DNA from: Hyaloscypha bicolor E
Lineage: Eukaryota; Ascomycota; Leotiomycetes; Helotiales; Hyaloscyphaceae
Assembly: GCF_002865645.1 (NCBI RefSeq)
Contig: NW_020194518.1
Location: forward strand, 1,859,463 to 1,923,462
DNA length: 64,000 nt
Reading direction: 5' to 3'
Shown piece after piece: positions 45,313-58,889 of the stretch; positions within the stretch are counted from its first letter, which is position 1, and every line of letters starts with the position of its first letter. Position numbers and translations under genes: made by a program. Below the pieces are notes generated by a model. It saw only the letters and a list, made by a program, of their open reading frames with translations, searched no databases and was not told the origin of the DNA.

Positions 45313-48300
45313 TCCGACCCCCTATTTATTTATACTTATTCTCTAAATACTAAAAATAATAGAAAAATCCTATTTAGAGTCCGAAATAATAAAATATTTA
45401 GGATCCTTCTCTATTAGTTAATCTAATTTCTCTTCTATATACCTAAAATAAGACTTATTACTTTTAAATAGTTTTATTTCATATTCCTAAACTTGTTTAA
45501 AGATAATCCGAATCCGCTTAGCTATATTCTTATACTAAATCTAATATAGTTCTCTATATTAATTAGTATCTGCCTTTAATTATTACTTAATTTCTGCCTT
45601 TACTATAGGATATTAAAAAGGCTTATTATAGTAAATTATATTATAAATTATACTAATATACTCTAAATAAATAGCTTCTTTAAATTTCGTATTATTTATA
45701 ATATTCTTGAATTAATCTTTAATAAGAGGGAAAAGCTCTAGATAAGAGGCTTTAATAACCTTATAGGAGACTTTATTTTCGTATATTTTATTCTTAATAT
45801 TAACTAGATTTATAAGAACTATAATAAAAGGCCTATTAAATAGCAAATTATTATTAAGCTATTCTTTAACTTATATATTATCCGAGAATTAATACTTTCT
45901 TATAATTCCAGACTTATAGATTACCTAGCTAAAAGTATTTATTTATCTAGTTAAATAGATTATATTCGGAGTCTTTTTTCCTATTACCTTTAGTAAATAC
46001 TCGCCTATTTCCTTAGCTATTTCCGGCTTAAATTTATTAGAAATAGAGAAATAATTAATATTTTTAAAGAACTTCTTATTAAAGATAATAGCCTTCTTAT
46101 TATTTATAAGGAAAATATAGCTAATATTCTAATATTCTTTACTAAGGTAAAATTTATTACTTAAAGCTTTAGTAATAGGCAGATCTTTAATATTACCTTT
46201 ATACTAATTATAATTAATATTTCCAGAAGTAAAGTATTAGGCTAGCTAAGAATAAATAACTAGATAAATAGGATACTTGCTTAATACCTTATAAAATCCG
46301 AGCCATATTAATAGATCTACTATTAAAAGTTAAGAGACTAAGATAAAATAGCTATTACTAAGATCTTTATATATTAATATATTATTTTTTTAGAGATAGA
46401 ACTATAGTATTTCTATTTCTTCTATTAAGAGCTTTTAAATACTAAGCTTCTTAATCTACTTTAGATAATTCTTTTTATAAATATAGCTATTAGTACCCAG
46501 ATTAGTAATACTAGACTTAGAAATAGAGACTATAGTATTAAATTAGAGCTATAGATTAGGGCAAAATTAATCGGAAATATAATATTTATATTTATACTTC
46601 TTAATTTTCTAGTTCTTAAAAAAGAAATCTCATATTTCCTTATTTACCTAAGTAATAGAAATATACTTCTTGCCTTTAGTAACTTTATAGATCTTAGTAA
46701 CTAGCTTTAGAATATCCTTAATTTCTTATATATTAATAGAGAAAATATTAGTAAATTACTAAATATATATTATATAAAGAGCTTTAAGAAATCTATTATT
46801 AATCCTATAGTATTCTCGCTTATAAATAGGTCCTATAATATTATTATATATTTCCTTAAAAATATATTTATCTTACTAAGCAAGTATTAACTTCTATTTA
46901 GCTAATATCTTATAAATATACTAGATGCCTTTATTAAGTTCTCCGGACTTAATACTCTTAGTCTTCTATTTCTTGGTTCTAGATATAGTTATAAGAGTCT
47001 TTTTAGATAGTATCTTTTTCTTTAAAATAGAGAATTCCTTCTTACTTTCTTCTAGTTTACTAATCTTATATTTAGTCTAATACTCAGATCTCTACTATTT
47101 ATTAGGAGTTTTAGGCTTAGCTTATTCTCTATTCTTACTAGGTTCTTCTTATCTAGTTATACTAGTTCTACTAGCTTTACTAATAGTCTTCTTACTAGGC
47201 TCTATTAAATTAGTTCTATTTTTCTTAGCTAGATCCGGTTAAATTAAAACTAAAATCATAATAGGGGCCTATTTTTTAGGCTTATCTTAGAAAGTAGGAA
47301 AAGGCTTATTACTATAAACTCCCTTAATTAGAATTCCGGAAGTATTAAAGATATATTATCTAGCTTTAAGATTATTAGCTAATAATAGCTTAAACTCTAA
47401 TTCTCTATATTTCGAAATAGTTTTAGTATACTTAAATACCTTAGTAATATCTAATTTAGTAAATATACTAGTATTCTAATACTTCTTATCCTTAATATAC
47501 TCTAAAGTAGCTTTATTAATTAACTAAATAGCTTTATATACTAAAGCTTTTATTTTAAAAAAAGAATATAACTTCTTATAAATATTCTTACTAAAATTAT
47601 TATAGATATTATTAATATATTAGCCAAAAGCTTTACTATATAGTATAATTCTATTCTGACCCTTAGTATTAAGACTATTTACTATAGTCTTAATCTTATT
47701 GAGCTTCTCTTATTTGCCTTTAGAAATACCTTTAATAATATTCTCGAATTCCCTATTATTAGCTTAATAGTTCTTTAGCTTCTCCTTAGTTAATTCCAGT
47801 CTAGTTCCGTTTCTAATAAAGGTTTTCTATTTCAAGAGCTTATTATATATATTACTTAGCTTATCTAGGATATTTATATTAAATTTAGTAATTATAGCTA
47901 TTTTTTCTAGTATTAGTAGGCCTTTTATAACTGCCCAAGCTTCTTTAATATTCTAAACTTTAATATTATTAATTTATAAGCTTTTAATAATACTACAGCT
48001 TATAAGGACTAGTTATTATACTTTACTAATTTAAGGAATTTATTCTTTAGCTATTCTATTATTCTTAATAAGTTATAAAGATATTATTAGTATAATAATT
48101 ATAGGTTATAGAATTAAAGGTTCTCGAGATTATAAGAATTTCTTTTAAGTATATTCTAAAATAAAGAATAAATTAGAATAGTTTTAGATTATATAAATAT
48201 ATTATATATATTCGAGTTTTTCTTTCTTTCTAGTAAGAAAATAAAACTAAAATAGTAATATATATAATAGGGAAAATAGGTATAATAATTAGATATATTT

Positions 48301-51300
48301 AAGGTAATATAATTATAAATTAGAAATAATTATAGAAAGTAAAATATGGAATTAGGCTTCTATTATAGAAAAGAATACAAATATATATATTTAAAGAAAT
48401 ATAATTAAGGAAATAATTAAGGCAGGTTAAACTAAATAATAATAATAGGGAAATAAGAAAATAATATAATAGAAATATAGATATAATAATAATATCTAAA
48501 GTATTAGAATATAGAAGAAAATAATAAAAATTTCATAATATAAATATGTCTCGACTTCCTATTTATTTAGAGATATTTCTATTAACTTAAAAATAGTATA
48601 AAAAAAGGGAAATAATATAGGAAATATATAAAAGGTAAGGTATATAAGTATACTAAAGATATTAGAGAAAATATAAAATAAATATTAATAAAAAAAAATC
48701 AGAATAATAGAATTAAGGAATAACTTAGAATAAGATATTACTTCTTTTAAAACTAATCCGTATTTTTTCTAAAAGCTAATTATATTTATTTAGTACTTAT
48801 TAAAGTCGACTTTAAATAATATAAAACTATTTAGTTATTTGGGATTTTAAAGTAATATTTATATTAATAAAGATAATACTAAAGGTATTAAAATATATAG
48901 AAAAAAGAACTATAAAATAGTATAAATAGGGTTTATAATATTATTATTAAGTTTGAAATAGTTAATATTAAAGTTAATATAAAATATAGAAAGATTAGGT
49001 ATTCCGAATTAGTATTAAGAATATAGGAATTATTTAGATAATATTTAATAGTAAGAAATAGATTAATAATAAGAATTAGTAAATTATACTAGCTTTTTAA
49101 AAAAGTAATTAGTTCCCGGTAATAAAATAATATCTTAATTAGGAAATAGGTTCTATATAAGAGAAGTTCTCTTTATATAGAAGAAAGAATATATAATATA
49201 CTAATTAAGCCTTAGTATAAGTTTTAAGAGTAGCTATAGTTATATTAAAAAGGAAGTGGGTTTTCTAATATAAGATAGGCTTTAAATAAGCAGATCTAGT
49301 TTATCTAATATCTAATAGATTCCCAGAATTATATATTATTAAGTACCTTTAGAAATAACTATTAGGTTTAATAAGGTTTTCCTTTCCTCTTATAGGGCTT
49401 CTGGTTTAGCTATTTCATTTATATATAACTTCTAATTAGGAAGTTTATTTGGGTATTATAAGGAAACTTATAATAGTAGTTTAAGTTAAAGTCGAGATTT
49501 ATAAATATTATAATTAAGCTTTAAACTAGTATAAGCCATAAGAATAGCTAGTTAAAAAGGCAAGTAAAGCTTTTAAAAGATTTCTAGTTTAATAAAATAT
49601 ATATAAAAGACTTTCTTTTTTCTTCTCTTCTTTCCCTAATTCCAAATATAATTACTATCCGTTACTATAGTTTAGAATTAAGAGTTTATAAGATAATCTC
49701 TTAATTCCCTATTTATTTTTATACTAAAAGAAATTCTTTATATTTAATTCCCAAGATCTAATAATAGAATTTCATATATTAAGAATATTATTTAGTAATA
49801 GTAATTAGATAATAATAAGAAATAAGTAATAATAAAGCTTATCTAATTTCTAGAATAATAGTTTAATAATAATATTTTCTAAAGATTATAAATATTAGTC
49901 AGAAAAAAAAATAAAAGATATATAAAGAATTAAATATAATAAGCTTTATTTTAGGTCAAGAAAAGCTCCTATTATTAAATACTTCTTTCTAATTCTCTAT
50001 AAAAAAGACATACTTTACTTTCTTTAATTCCGGTAACTCTGGAATATATATAATAATACTAGTAGCTTTCTTGATCTCCTAAGTACTATTTTGCTTATAG
50101 TATTCTATAATTACTTCTTTTTCTAGTTCTATATCTATTTTAAAATATTTATTTATAGATATATATTTATTATTAACTTTATTTTTAGGGAAATACTAGA
50201 ATCTATTTCTTTTAATAAACTACTTAAATTAATTCCCGGTATATGTTTTTTAGAATATAATATTATTAAGTTCTTCTAGTATATAATATTCTTTTAGTTA
50301 ATTCGTATATCTTACTTTATACGGGCTAAGCTAGTAATATAATAGCTTTATATTTCTTGACTTATCTTAATTTATTAATTTAATATTATATATAAGAACT
50401 AGATTCTTTTCGGAAATAGGCTTTAAATAAATCTAGTAAATAGTATTAAATTACTTCTTTTCTTTTTAATATTATCTATTTTTCTTTATTCTAACTTCTT
50501 TAATATCTTTATTTCTTATTTATATTTATTTTATTTATATTTCCAGAAGTATTTCTTTATTATAGACTTTATTTTATCTAAGTATTTTTTAGATTAAAAA
50601 GCATATTTCTATAAATAGTATTACTTCTCTATTATAGATTATATAAAAGGAAATAAATCTAGTTAGTTTATATATAATAACTCGGTTAATAAATAGAATA
50701 TATAATAGTAAATTTACCTAAGGCTTCTTTTTACTTATTATAAATACTATAAATACTTAAATAATTAGTTAATATTCTTTTTTAATTATACTATTTTCTT
50801 TAAAATTATAAGCCAAAATAATAATTCTATTAATTCCTAGCTTATTAAATTCCTAAATTACTATTTCTTTAAATTCCGATCTGCTATTTACCTTAAGTTA
50901 CCCAAATAAACTATATCTATAAATAATTTCTTCCTAAATAAACTTAGTAACCTTCTTACTAATTAGGTTCTTTAAAAGTCTAGCTTTAATTTATCCTAAG
51001 AAGTCGTTTCTAATAATAACTAATAAATTATATCTTTTATAGTCTAGTAGTTTAATTATATTAATCCCAAGGTAATAGAAAAGAAGTATAGCTTTTATTA
51101 GATATAAAACTTCTTTTTATTTTCTTTTATTCTTATACTAATAGACTTTATAAGTATTAATATATTTCTATATATAATTATAGTAATTTTCCTAGTAATA
51201 GCGGCTAGCTACTAAGTAAAAAGTGCTTTTTCTTCCGGTATATCTAATCTTATTATATAACTCTTTAATAATAATTTCCCTTTATTCTTAATTATTAATA

Positions 51301-54300
51301 ATAAGTTAAGATAAGTATATTTTAAATATAACTCTCTATAATAATTAATCTCTTATACTATAATTTAAAGCTTCCCTATTTAACTTTTAAAACTCGGCTC
51401 TAGATATTTCTTCTAATCTAGAAAATATTATAAGGTATTATATAATATTCTAGTATTATTTAAAATAGCTATTATTTAAAAAATCTAGTAAAATAATTAG
51501 GTTATTAAGTAAAGTATAAAAGTTAGTATTATTATTTACTATTTTACTAGAGGTTATATATAAAAGGCTATGGCTTTTATTATATAACTTCCGGATTTTA
51601 TTATTTTTTAATATTACTAATTTGCTTCTAGATATAATAAGGCTTTAATTATTAATCTCTAGTAACTAGATATTATTATTTAAATATCTAGTAAAAATCT
51701 TAGAAATTAGATTTCTTAAAATAATATTATATAACTAAACCGGAACTGCTTTCTTTATCCGAATTTTCCGCCTAATAAGTACTATTCTAATAGTATTAAG
51801 CTCTATTACTAACTATTTATTAATATCCTTATTATCTTTAGTATTGCCTTCTTACTATAAGTATTATAATAATTTATATAAACTATATAATAGAATTAGT
51901 AACTTCCTAAGATAGTATAGTTATTCTTAATAGCCCTAGAAGTATTATAAATATAGTTAAATCTCTATTATAAGTATCTAGTATAAGTTAATTATATCCG
52001 GAAAAGAAATTAATTAAAAAGATATAAATATATCTAGTAAATTTCTCTAAAATCTTATTAGTAAATAGAAATAGGTTAGTATCTTATAAAATTACTAAAT
52101 TTATCTTTATAGTAATATTAATTAGTCTATAAGTCCTAGTAATCTTCTTTATAACTAAGAACTATAAATTTCGGTAAAGTCTATTATATTTCTTAAGAAC
52201 TTTATAATCTAGGTATTCTAATAATATTTTTACTATTATTAGTACTAGAGCTTTGAAATATAGGAAATTTTTCTCTTACTAGGCTTTATACTTAATAGTT
52301 TTAATTAGAATAAATAGGCTAATATTCTTATAAACTTTTCCTACTTCTTTCTAATTAAATATAATTATACTTTTTTAATTAATTATTAATTTTTAGAATA
52401 TAGCTAGTTTCTTTTCTTAGAGCTAGTTACTAATATCTAATTATTTAAGACATTCCGAAATAAGTTATAAACCTCTTAAAATAACTAATATTCTTAGTAA
52501 AAAGTAATTCTTATATTTCCTAGTATATTTCTATAGGTATTCTCTAGCTTTAAATCTCTTAAACTAGTCCGGATATTTACTAGAGCCTTCTCTAGTTCTA
52601 TTATTAGTATTTACTAGTTAAATCTTCTTATCTTTTATTTTATATATTCTCGTAACTAGAAATAAACTATAGTTATTATTCTTTTCTTTAAAAGCTATAG
52701 CTATTTTCTCTAGTACTCTTTTTATCTAATCTCCGGAATTTATAACTTTTCTATTTAGCTTCTTCCTAATTAGATATAAAAAGCGCCTTTTTATCTAATA
52801 TTTTAATATACTTTCCTTAAGCTCTTATATATTTCAGAATTCTTTCTAGTCTTAAATTCGATATTTCTTAGCTTCGGGAATATATTTCTTTATTATTAGG
52901 AAATACTACTTTATTTCTTTTTTAGAAATATTTTTACTTAATATCCTTTTTATTTCTTTTTCTATTAATTCCGGAACTATTCTTAATAATACTCTAATTA
53001 AAGCCTTTTCTGCTTTAGTTTCTCTAAAAATATTATTAATTTCCTAAACTCCTAAATCTAAAATAAAAGAATTTATAAGAAATTCCGGTATTTTCCTATT
53101 TTCTTTAATATTATTACTAGTTATAATACTAGGCTCTATTTTTCTTCTTTATCTTTAGTTTCCTACTCTATATTACTTAATTCCTTAATTCTAGGAGCTT
53201 GGTATTTTTGAATTATTACTTTCTTTTACTTTCTAGTATTTTTTAAAAATAAAATAATTATAATAATATAAGTATTCTAGTTATTTTTAGGATTAGTAAA
53301 TCTTCTATCCTATAAACTATTACTTCTATATATAATATTTATCTTTATTTTTACTAAGAATAGTTAATTAAGCAGGATTTTTAGAGTCTCTTTAACTAGG
53401 AAAAATATATCTTTATATTCTATTCTATCTATAACCTTAGCTCTAAGCTTTACTATTTCTATAAATCCAAATTCTGCTCTAGTAATAATAGATATTTAAT
53501 AATCTATAGTATTATATATTACTTTACTAATATTTCTAGAAATCTTTTTAGGGAAAATATTAATTTTAGCTCTAGTATTAATTATTTCTTTATATTTAAT
53601 ACTTCCTTAAGATCTTTAAAATACGAATTAGAGATATAAAGTTCGTATAATATATTTATAAGCTAGTAATATTCAAATATTAATACTATTACTTTTAAAT
53701 TAAATAATTCTATTAGTATTAGATACCTGAGCTAGTATTTCTAATTCCTTAAATATTTTATTTATTATATAAGCCATAGCTACTAGTTCTACAGATCTCC
53801 TAGTATATTTAATTATATTTAATATAATAGTATTTCCTATTTATAAAATAATAAGATAAAAAGTATTATTCTTAATTTATTAGTTCTAAAATATAATAGC
53901 TAGATCTAGTATTTTTAAGGCATTAATAAGTATTCTTATTTCCTTCTAAGTTTTCGGAAATAGAATAATTACTTTCTTTAGTAATCTTATTAAAATATTA
54001 TTAATTTTAGGAATTCTATACTTATTATATTTAAGAATATATTAGATTCCTAATTTATCTTATTTATTTCCGGAAGTATTAATATCTATATTCTTAGCTA
54101 GGCTATTTCCTTATCTATTATTTTTTAAAGTAATATTCTTCTGGCCTCTTATATAAGATAGCTTCTTTTCTACTCTAGCTTGTTTTTAGAAAACCTCTTT
54201 AGCTATTTCTATCTCTTTTCCCTTTTTCCTTAATAAGAAACCCGTTATAGTATTAATAAAAATACTATTTATAACTAAATCTTAGTACTATTTATTAATT

Positions 54301-56930
54301 CCAGAACCTAAAGTATTAGTAATTCTAATATAATTTCCTTTAAGGTAAAGTAGCTATTTAGATTTCCTAGATATAATTTGCTTATTTTTATATATAGATC
54401 CCGGTTAGCTAGTTTCCTTTTCTTTTTCTTACTTAGTAAACTAGGTATTTCCTATTAATCTCTAGATATTTTTGGATTAAATATTTAAATTATAATTAAA
54501 TTCTTTTCCTCGGATTTAGGAAATAATTTAGTTAAACTACTAGTACTTACTAGTAAGGAAAAAAGAAATACTTTCTTATCTAGGTTTAAATAGCCCTTTA
54601 TATTATTTTCTATTAAATTAGTAAGTATATCTATAGTTTATAAGTTCTTTTATTAGTAAGTAATAGAACTAAAAAATATAGATATATTCGGGATTAATAT
54701 TATTATTCTTATTTCTGCTATAATACTTATAGTAAATTTATTTTTTTGGTTCTGGGTTTATATTATAGGCTATATTAATTTAAGTAATATTTTCTAACTA
54801 TACTTGAAACTAACTTTCTCTAGAATATAATTATCTAAATTCTTTACTTATTCTAGCTCAATTACTATAGCTACTATAGTATTCTTTATAACCTTTATTA
54901 TAACTTCTAGTATATTCTTTCTAAAGACTCGAATTATACTTACTAGGCTATTAATACTATTATACTTACTATAGTTAGCTAGGCTATATAAGCAGGCTAT
55001 AAATATTTTCCCGAATTATAATAATAGCTATATTAAGTTATTTCTATAAATTTTCTTAAATTATAGTAATAATAAATAGTTTTTCTAGACTTCTTATTAG
55101 CTAGTTAATATTATTTCTCTTAGATTTACTACTTTTAATAAGTTTTATATAATTAGCTATAGGCTAGGTTCTTTTCTTATTTATATTTATAATAGCTTTA
55201 GGAAATATAATAAGAGAAACTAGTAAGAAATAATTATTTTCTAGTTTAGGAATTATATTATAGACTATTATATTCAAGTATTCTTATCTAAATCTAGATA
55301 TATCTAAATTATTAGTAATATTAAAATAATATTTCTTTTTTTTATATTAATAAGATATTACTACTTTCTTATATATCTTATTATATTTATAAATAGAAAT
55401 ATTTATAGGCTCGAAATTTATATTCTTAAGAATATAATCTTTTATTAGAATAAATAATTTCTTTATAAATTCTTAGTACTAAGTAATTTTATTTATTTCT
55501 TTCCTCTTTAGTAATTTCTTTAATACTTTATTAAATATATTAATATAAGACTTAGATAAGATTTCTTTATTCTGGGCTTATATAATAATCTAATTAAGAA
55601 AATTATAGCTAATTTTGAGTATTTTCTAGTTATATTTTCGGAATTCCTTTAGTAAGGCCTTAAAGAACTTGGTTTTCTAGTAATCTCTCGGATTATTAGT
55701 ATAGTACTCTAGTATAGCCTTAATCTAGTTCTTATAAATAAGAAAGATATAATAAATAATTCTTTTTCTTTTAGTATTATTAGAAATATAATAGTTTTTA
55801 TATATATCTATATACTATTTCAAGAATATAGAAATATTACTTTCCTAAAACTATAATACTTTAGAAGCTCCTATAAATAGCAGGTTTAAACTTAGTACTA
55901 GTATATACTTATTCTTAGCTATATTAATTTTAATAATTTCTTTTATAATTAATTATAAAGTTTCTATACCTAAGACTTTTACTAATAAGGTTCCTAAAGA
56001 ACTAACTTCTTATTTAAGTATATTTTTTAGTTTAGGAACCGGAATTAGAAAAAAAACTAGTTAATAATAATAGATATAATTAAGGTTCGAGTTTTAATAT
56101 TAGTAATAATAAGGTAATAGCTTTTCTAGTCTTATTTCTATTACTTATATTTTCTTTCCTATTTTTTTAACTTAATACCTATAGTATTTTCTCTTAATTT
56201 CACTAAACTAGATATATTTATTAATATTATTAAAAATAATAATAAAAATAATAAAAATAATTTTACTAATTTTTCTAACTTTTCTGAATTCTCTTTTCTT
56301 TTTTTACTTAGTATCTATTTCTTTCTCTAGAAGCTTCTCTAGTTTATTTATATAATTTCTTATTTCTGATTTCTTTTTAATTCTTATTTCTAATTCTAGT
56401 TTATTATTTTACTTAAATTTAAGAATATTTTCTTTTTTAAATATCTTTTTTAGACTTAGAAATAAGCCTTATTACTAAAATTAAAGCTACTTTAATTTCG
56501 GCTTTTACTATAACTAAAAATAATATATAAATTAATAATATAACTTTATTTCTAAATACTAAAATCTAATTCTAACTAAGATCTAATTTATACTATCTTA
56601 GTATAATATTTCTTATTTTATTTCCTCTATTTCTTTTCCTTTTATAATTAGCCTCTATTTCTACTATTTCTATATACTATACTAGTAATTATATCTTATA
56701 GCTAATTTATATTCAAGTTACTAGATATATTAGAAATTAATATAAGATACTAAAATTAATACTTATATATCCTTAATATTTTAGCTTTAGGCTTAAGGTA
56801 TTATAATAGCCCTTTTCTCTCCTAATTTACTAAGCTAATAATCTGCCTTATAGATATTTCTTAGAACTTTATAAGAGTATTACCTTAACTATAAAGTTTC
56901 TATTCTCCCTATATTACTTATTATAAAATA

Positions 56931-57233
56931 TATAGGAGAGAAACTATAATAAGATAAAAACCTATATAAAGTATACTAGAGTATAAAATATAACTTAATA
57001 GTAAAATAATAAATTAAAAGTATAAATAGTAAAGTATAAATAGTATATAGTATATAAAAGCTTAATTAATTAAATACTTATAAAGGATTATTCTCTAAGT
57101 TTATAGAAAAACTAGCTTTCTTATATGATTTCCGCAAGTTATATATAAAAGGCCGCAGCCTTTATTATGTGATCTAAACCTCAAAACCGCCAAAATAATA
57201 TGATTTTCGACGAGTACGGCCTGCCGTACCACA
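56931..57233 (-). repeat. Copy B 5' LTR, 303 bp
   Basis: Its outer ~60 bp are almost unmutated (ends GGCCTGCCGTACCACA) and match the outer end of copy A's 5' LTR exactly in reverse complement, while inner parts show RIP changes. Confidence 0.92.
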
Positions 57234-57998
57234 ATATCCAGGGTCTAATATAAAGAAGATCAGACTAATTTCTGCCTCCAAAACCTCCAAATATAACTCT
57301 ATAGAGTACCCATACTTCGCTGACTCAAAATCCCGATCCATAATATAAAGATTACTTCTCCTATTATCCCAAAAGGCTCCCCAGACCATAATCTTCATAT
57401 TCTTGCTCGTATTATAAGTTTGAACTATTTGTGATTACTATTTTTATATTAACGTTCGAAAGCACTACTTATTTCTTTTATCTCGCCTCCTCTCCATACT
57501 ATACTCGTTACTTCACATTATTATTCCCTACTTCTCAGGTCTTTTACCTTAATATTTAAGGCACTAAGCAAGCCGCTTCGCGGTATTCTTTGCCGTTAAA
57601 TAAGGCCTTCGTTTATACTTCTAATTCTTAATATTATAGAGCTTGAGTATCTTCTTTACCGTACTTTTCTTAAACCCTACCTTATATGCCTTTATAACCT
57701 CCATATATATGTCTTTTGGAAAACGATATATATAACGCAGTATATGGCGTTCCTGGGCAGGAGTCTATAATTTAGGCTTTCCAGATCGAGGTAAAGAGTG
57801 CCCGTCTTTATATAAGGGGGCCGATTAAATCGTAGATTATACGGTTAATAATAGGTAATAGTAGAACCGGTATATCTCGATGACTTTTTTGCTAGTATTA
57901 TATATACTAATTATATGGCCTCTTTCGAATTTAGAGAGTTCAGGGCCCCGGTGCCTATTGCCATTGCGTTTAGCTAAGGGAGTACGTATTGGTGGCAT
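57234..57998 (-). pseudogene. Tc1/mariner transposase, N-terminal and central part
   Basis: ATG at 57998 starts MPPIRTPLAKRNGNRHRGPE, followed by a helix-turn-helix-type region (LSKFERGHIISIYNTSKKVI). Further on are a second DNA-binding part (ILRYIYRFPKDIYMEVIKAY and KKSTVKKILKLYNI), SNEYSMERRRDKR around the first catalytic acidic residue, and the hallmark MKIMVWGAFWDNRRSNLYIM. It ends DPGY at the LTR of copy B. Together with 45009-44667, and counting the 4-bp duplication once, the frame is 1104 nt, 367 residues, the normal size. Stops (e.g. at Trp of WSNEY-like motif) fit RIP. Confidence 0.88.
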
Positions 57999-58060
57999 AA
58001 TTATATATAGAAGAGAAGAGGGAGAGTGATACGTAAACGCGCTTTTACGTGTTTTCGCTT

Positions 58061-58089
58061 AAAACACGAGAACTAAGCGACAGGCACTA
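58061..58089. repeat. Tc1/mariner terminal inverted repeat, right
   Basis: Reverse complement partner of 43681-43709; followed by the TA target dinucleotide. Confidence 0.88.
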
Positions 58090-58091
58090 TA

Positions 58092-58885
58092 GTATTAAGC
58101 AAATTCCGTTATCTATAAGGGCGTAGATCTTACTAATATGCTCCGAAAGCTTTTCACGGCATTCCGTTCTCTATCTGGTATGATTTAGGTTACTTGGTCG
58201 AGGCAAAGCCATTTTTTTTAATAGTTGGGTATGTTCATAATTAAACTTGCCTTAATTATTTATATAGCTTGAATTAATAAAGTATTGCTCTACGGGTCCC
58301 TCTTTGGACTATCTATTTTTATGGGGATCCCTTTCTGGCTCCCTCTATATAGCGAGTGTTAATACACAAATTTAGAAAAGCGAAGGCACACTGTCCGACG
58401 GGAGATTACAGCACAGCCTCTGAATAACTATAGGGACCCGATATAGCTCCCTCGCCTGATTTATCAGGGGCAAAGTAATCGCTGCTATTCAGGCTTCGCA
58501 TTAGTTGTGGTTTCTTACGAGCGATAATATGTCGCAGAACAAATACTAATCAAAGCCTAATCCTATGAAGATTGGCAGATATTGCTCAAGTCCAAGGCGT
58601 GTTTATTTGAATTCTAGATTCATAATTTCATAAAAAAGTTATAATATGATTTACAGATCTCGGGAGGCGGACATTCTCGCCTAAAAGTAGAGCTCTTCCA
58701 GAACTTTCTAGATTACGGGAGCGGCTCTATATTATTCCGGGCCAACCACATATTTAGTGCCTTTGTCATACTCGCCCTATAACGGATATCCACAATATAC
58801 TTTTAATAAATAAATACAGGGATAAGATTACAAGCCAAGTTACTAGCTAAGAATAATATTATATAATATAAATAGTTTCCTTCTT
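58092..58885. other. Moderately AT-rich stretch, no gene seen
   Basis: Mixed composition without a protein-like frame. It lies between the Tc1 element and the chromodomain retroelement and may hold the 3' LTR of the latter, but I could not find a matching partner. Confidence 0.4.
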
Positions 58886-58889
58886 TAGC

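Larger units (their letters stand above)
45010..57233 (-). mobile_element. Gypsy-type LTR retrotransposon, copy B (12,224 bp), deletion derivative
   Basis: Same family as copy A in opposite orientation; the alignment holds from LTR to LTR. 303-bp LTRs at both ends and a perfect 4-bp duplication, ATAT at 45006-45009 and 57234-57237. It is 769 bp shorter than copy A. The main gap is near 51865-51880, where sequence matching 30790-30800 of copy A joins sequence matching ~31625. That removes the reverse-transcriptase active-site segment and most of RNase H. The extra frame between integrase and 3' LTR is kept (about 47950-45350, minus). Heavily RIP-mutated. Confidence 0.9.
43681..58089 (-). mobile_element. 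Tc1/mariner element split by nested insertions
   Basis: Terminal inverted repeats of ~29 bp lie at 43681-43709 and 58061-58089, and TA dinucleotides flank both ends (43679-43680 and 58090-58091), as Tc1/mariner insertion requires. The repeat begins TAGTGCCTGTCGCTTAG on the right copy, consistent with a CAGT start after RIP. Inside are a transposase (57998 to 44667, minus), a 12,224-bp gypsy element (copy B) and a 791-bp hAT-like element. Subtracting both insertions and one copy of each target duplication leaves 1382 bp, a normal size for this superfamily. Confidence 0.88.
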
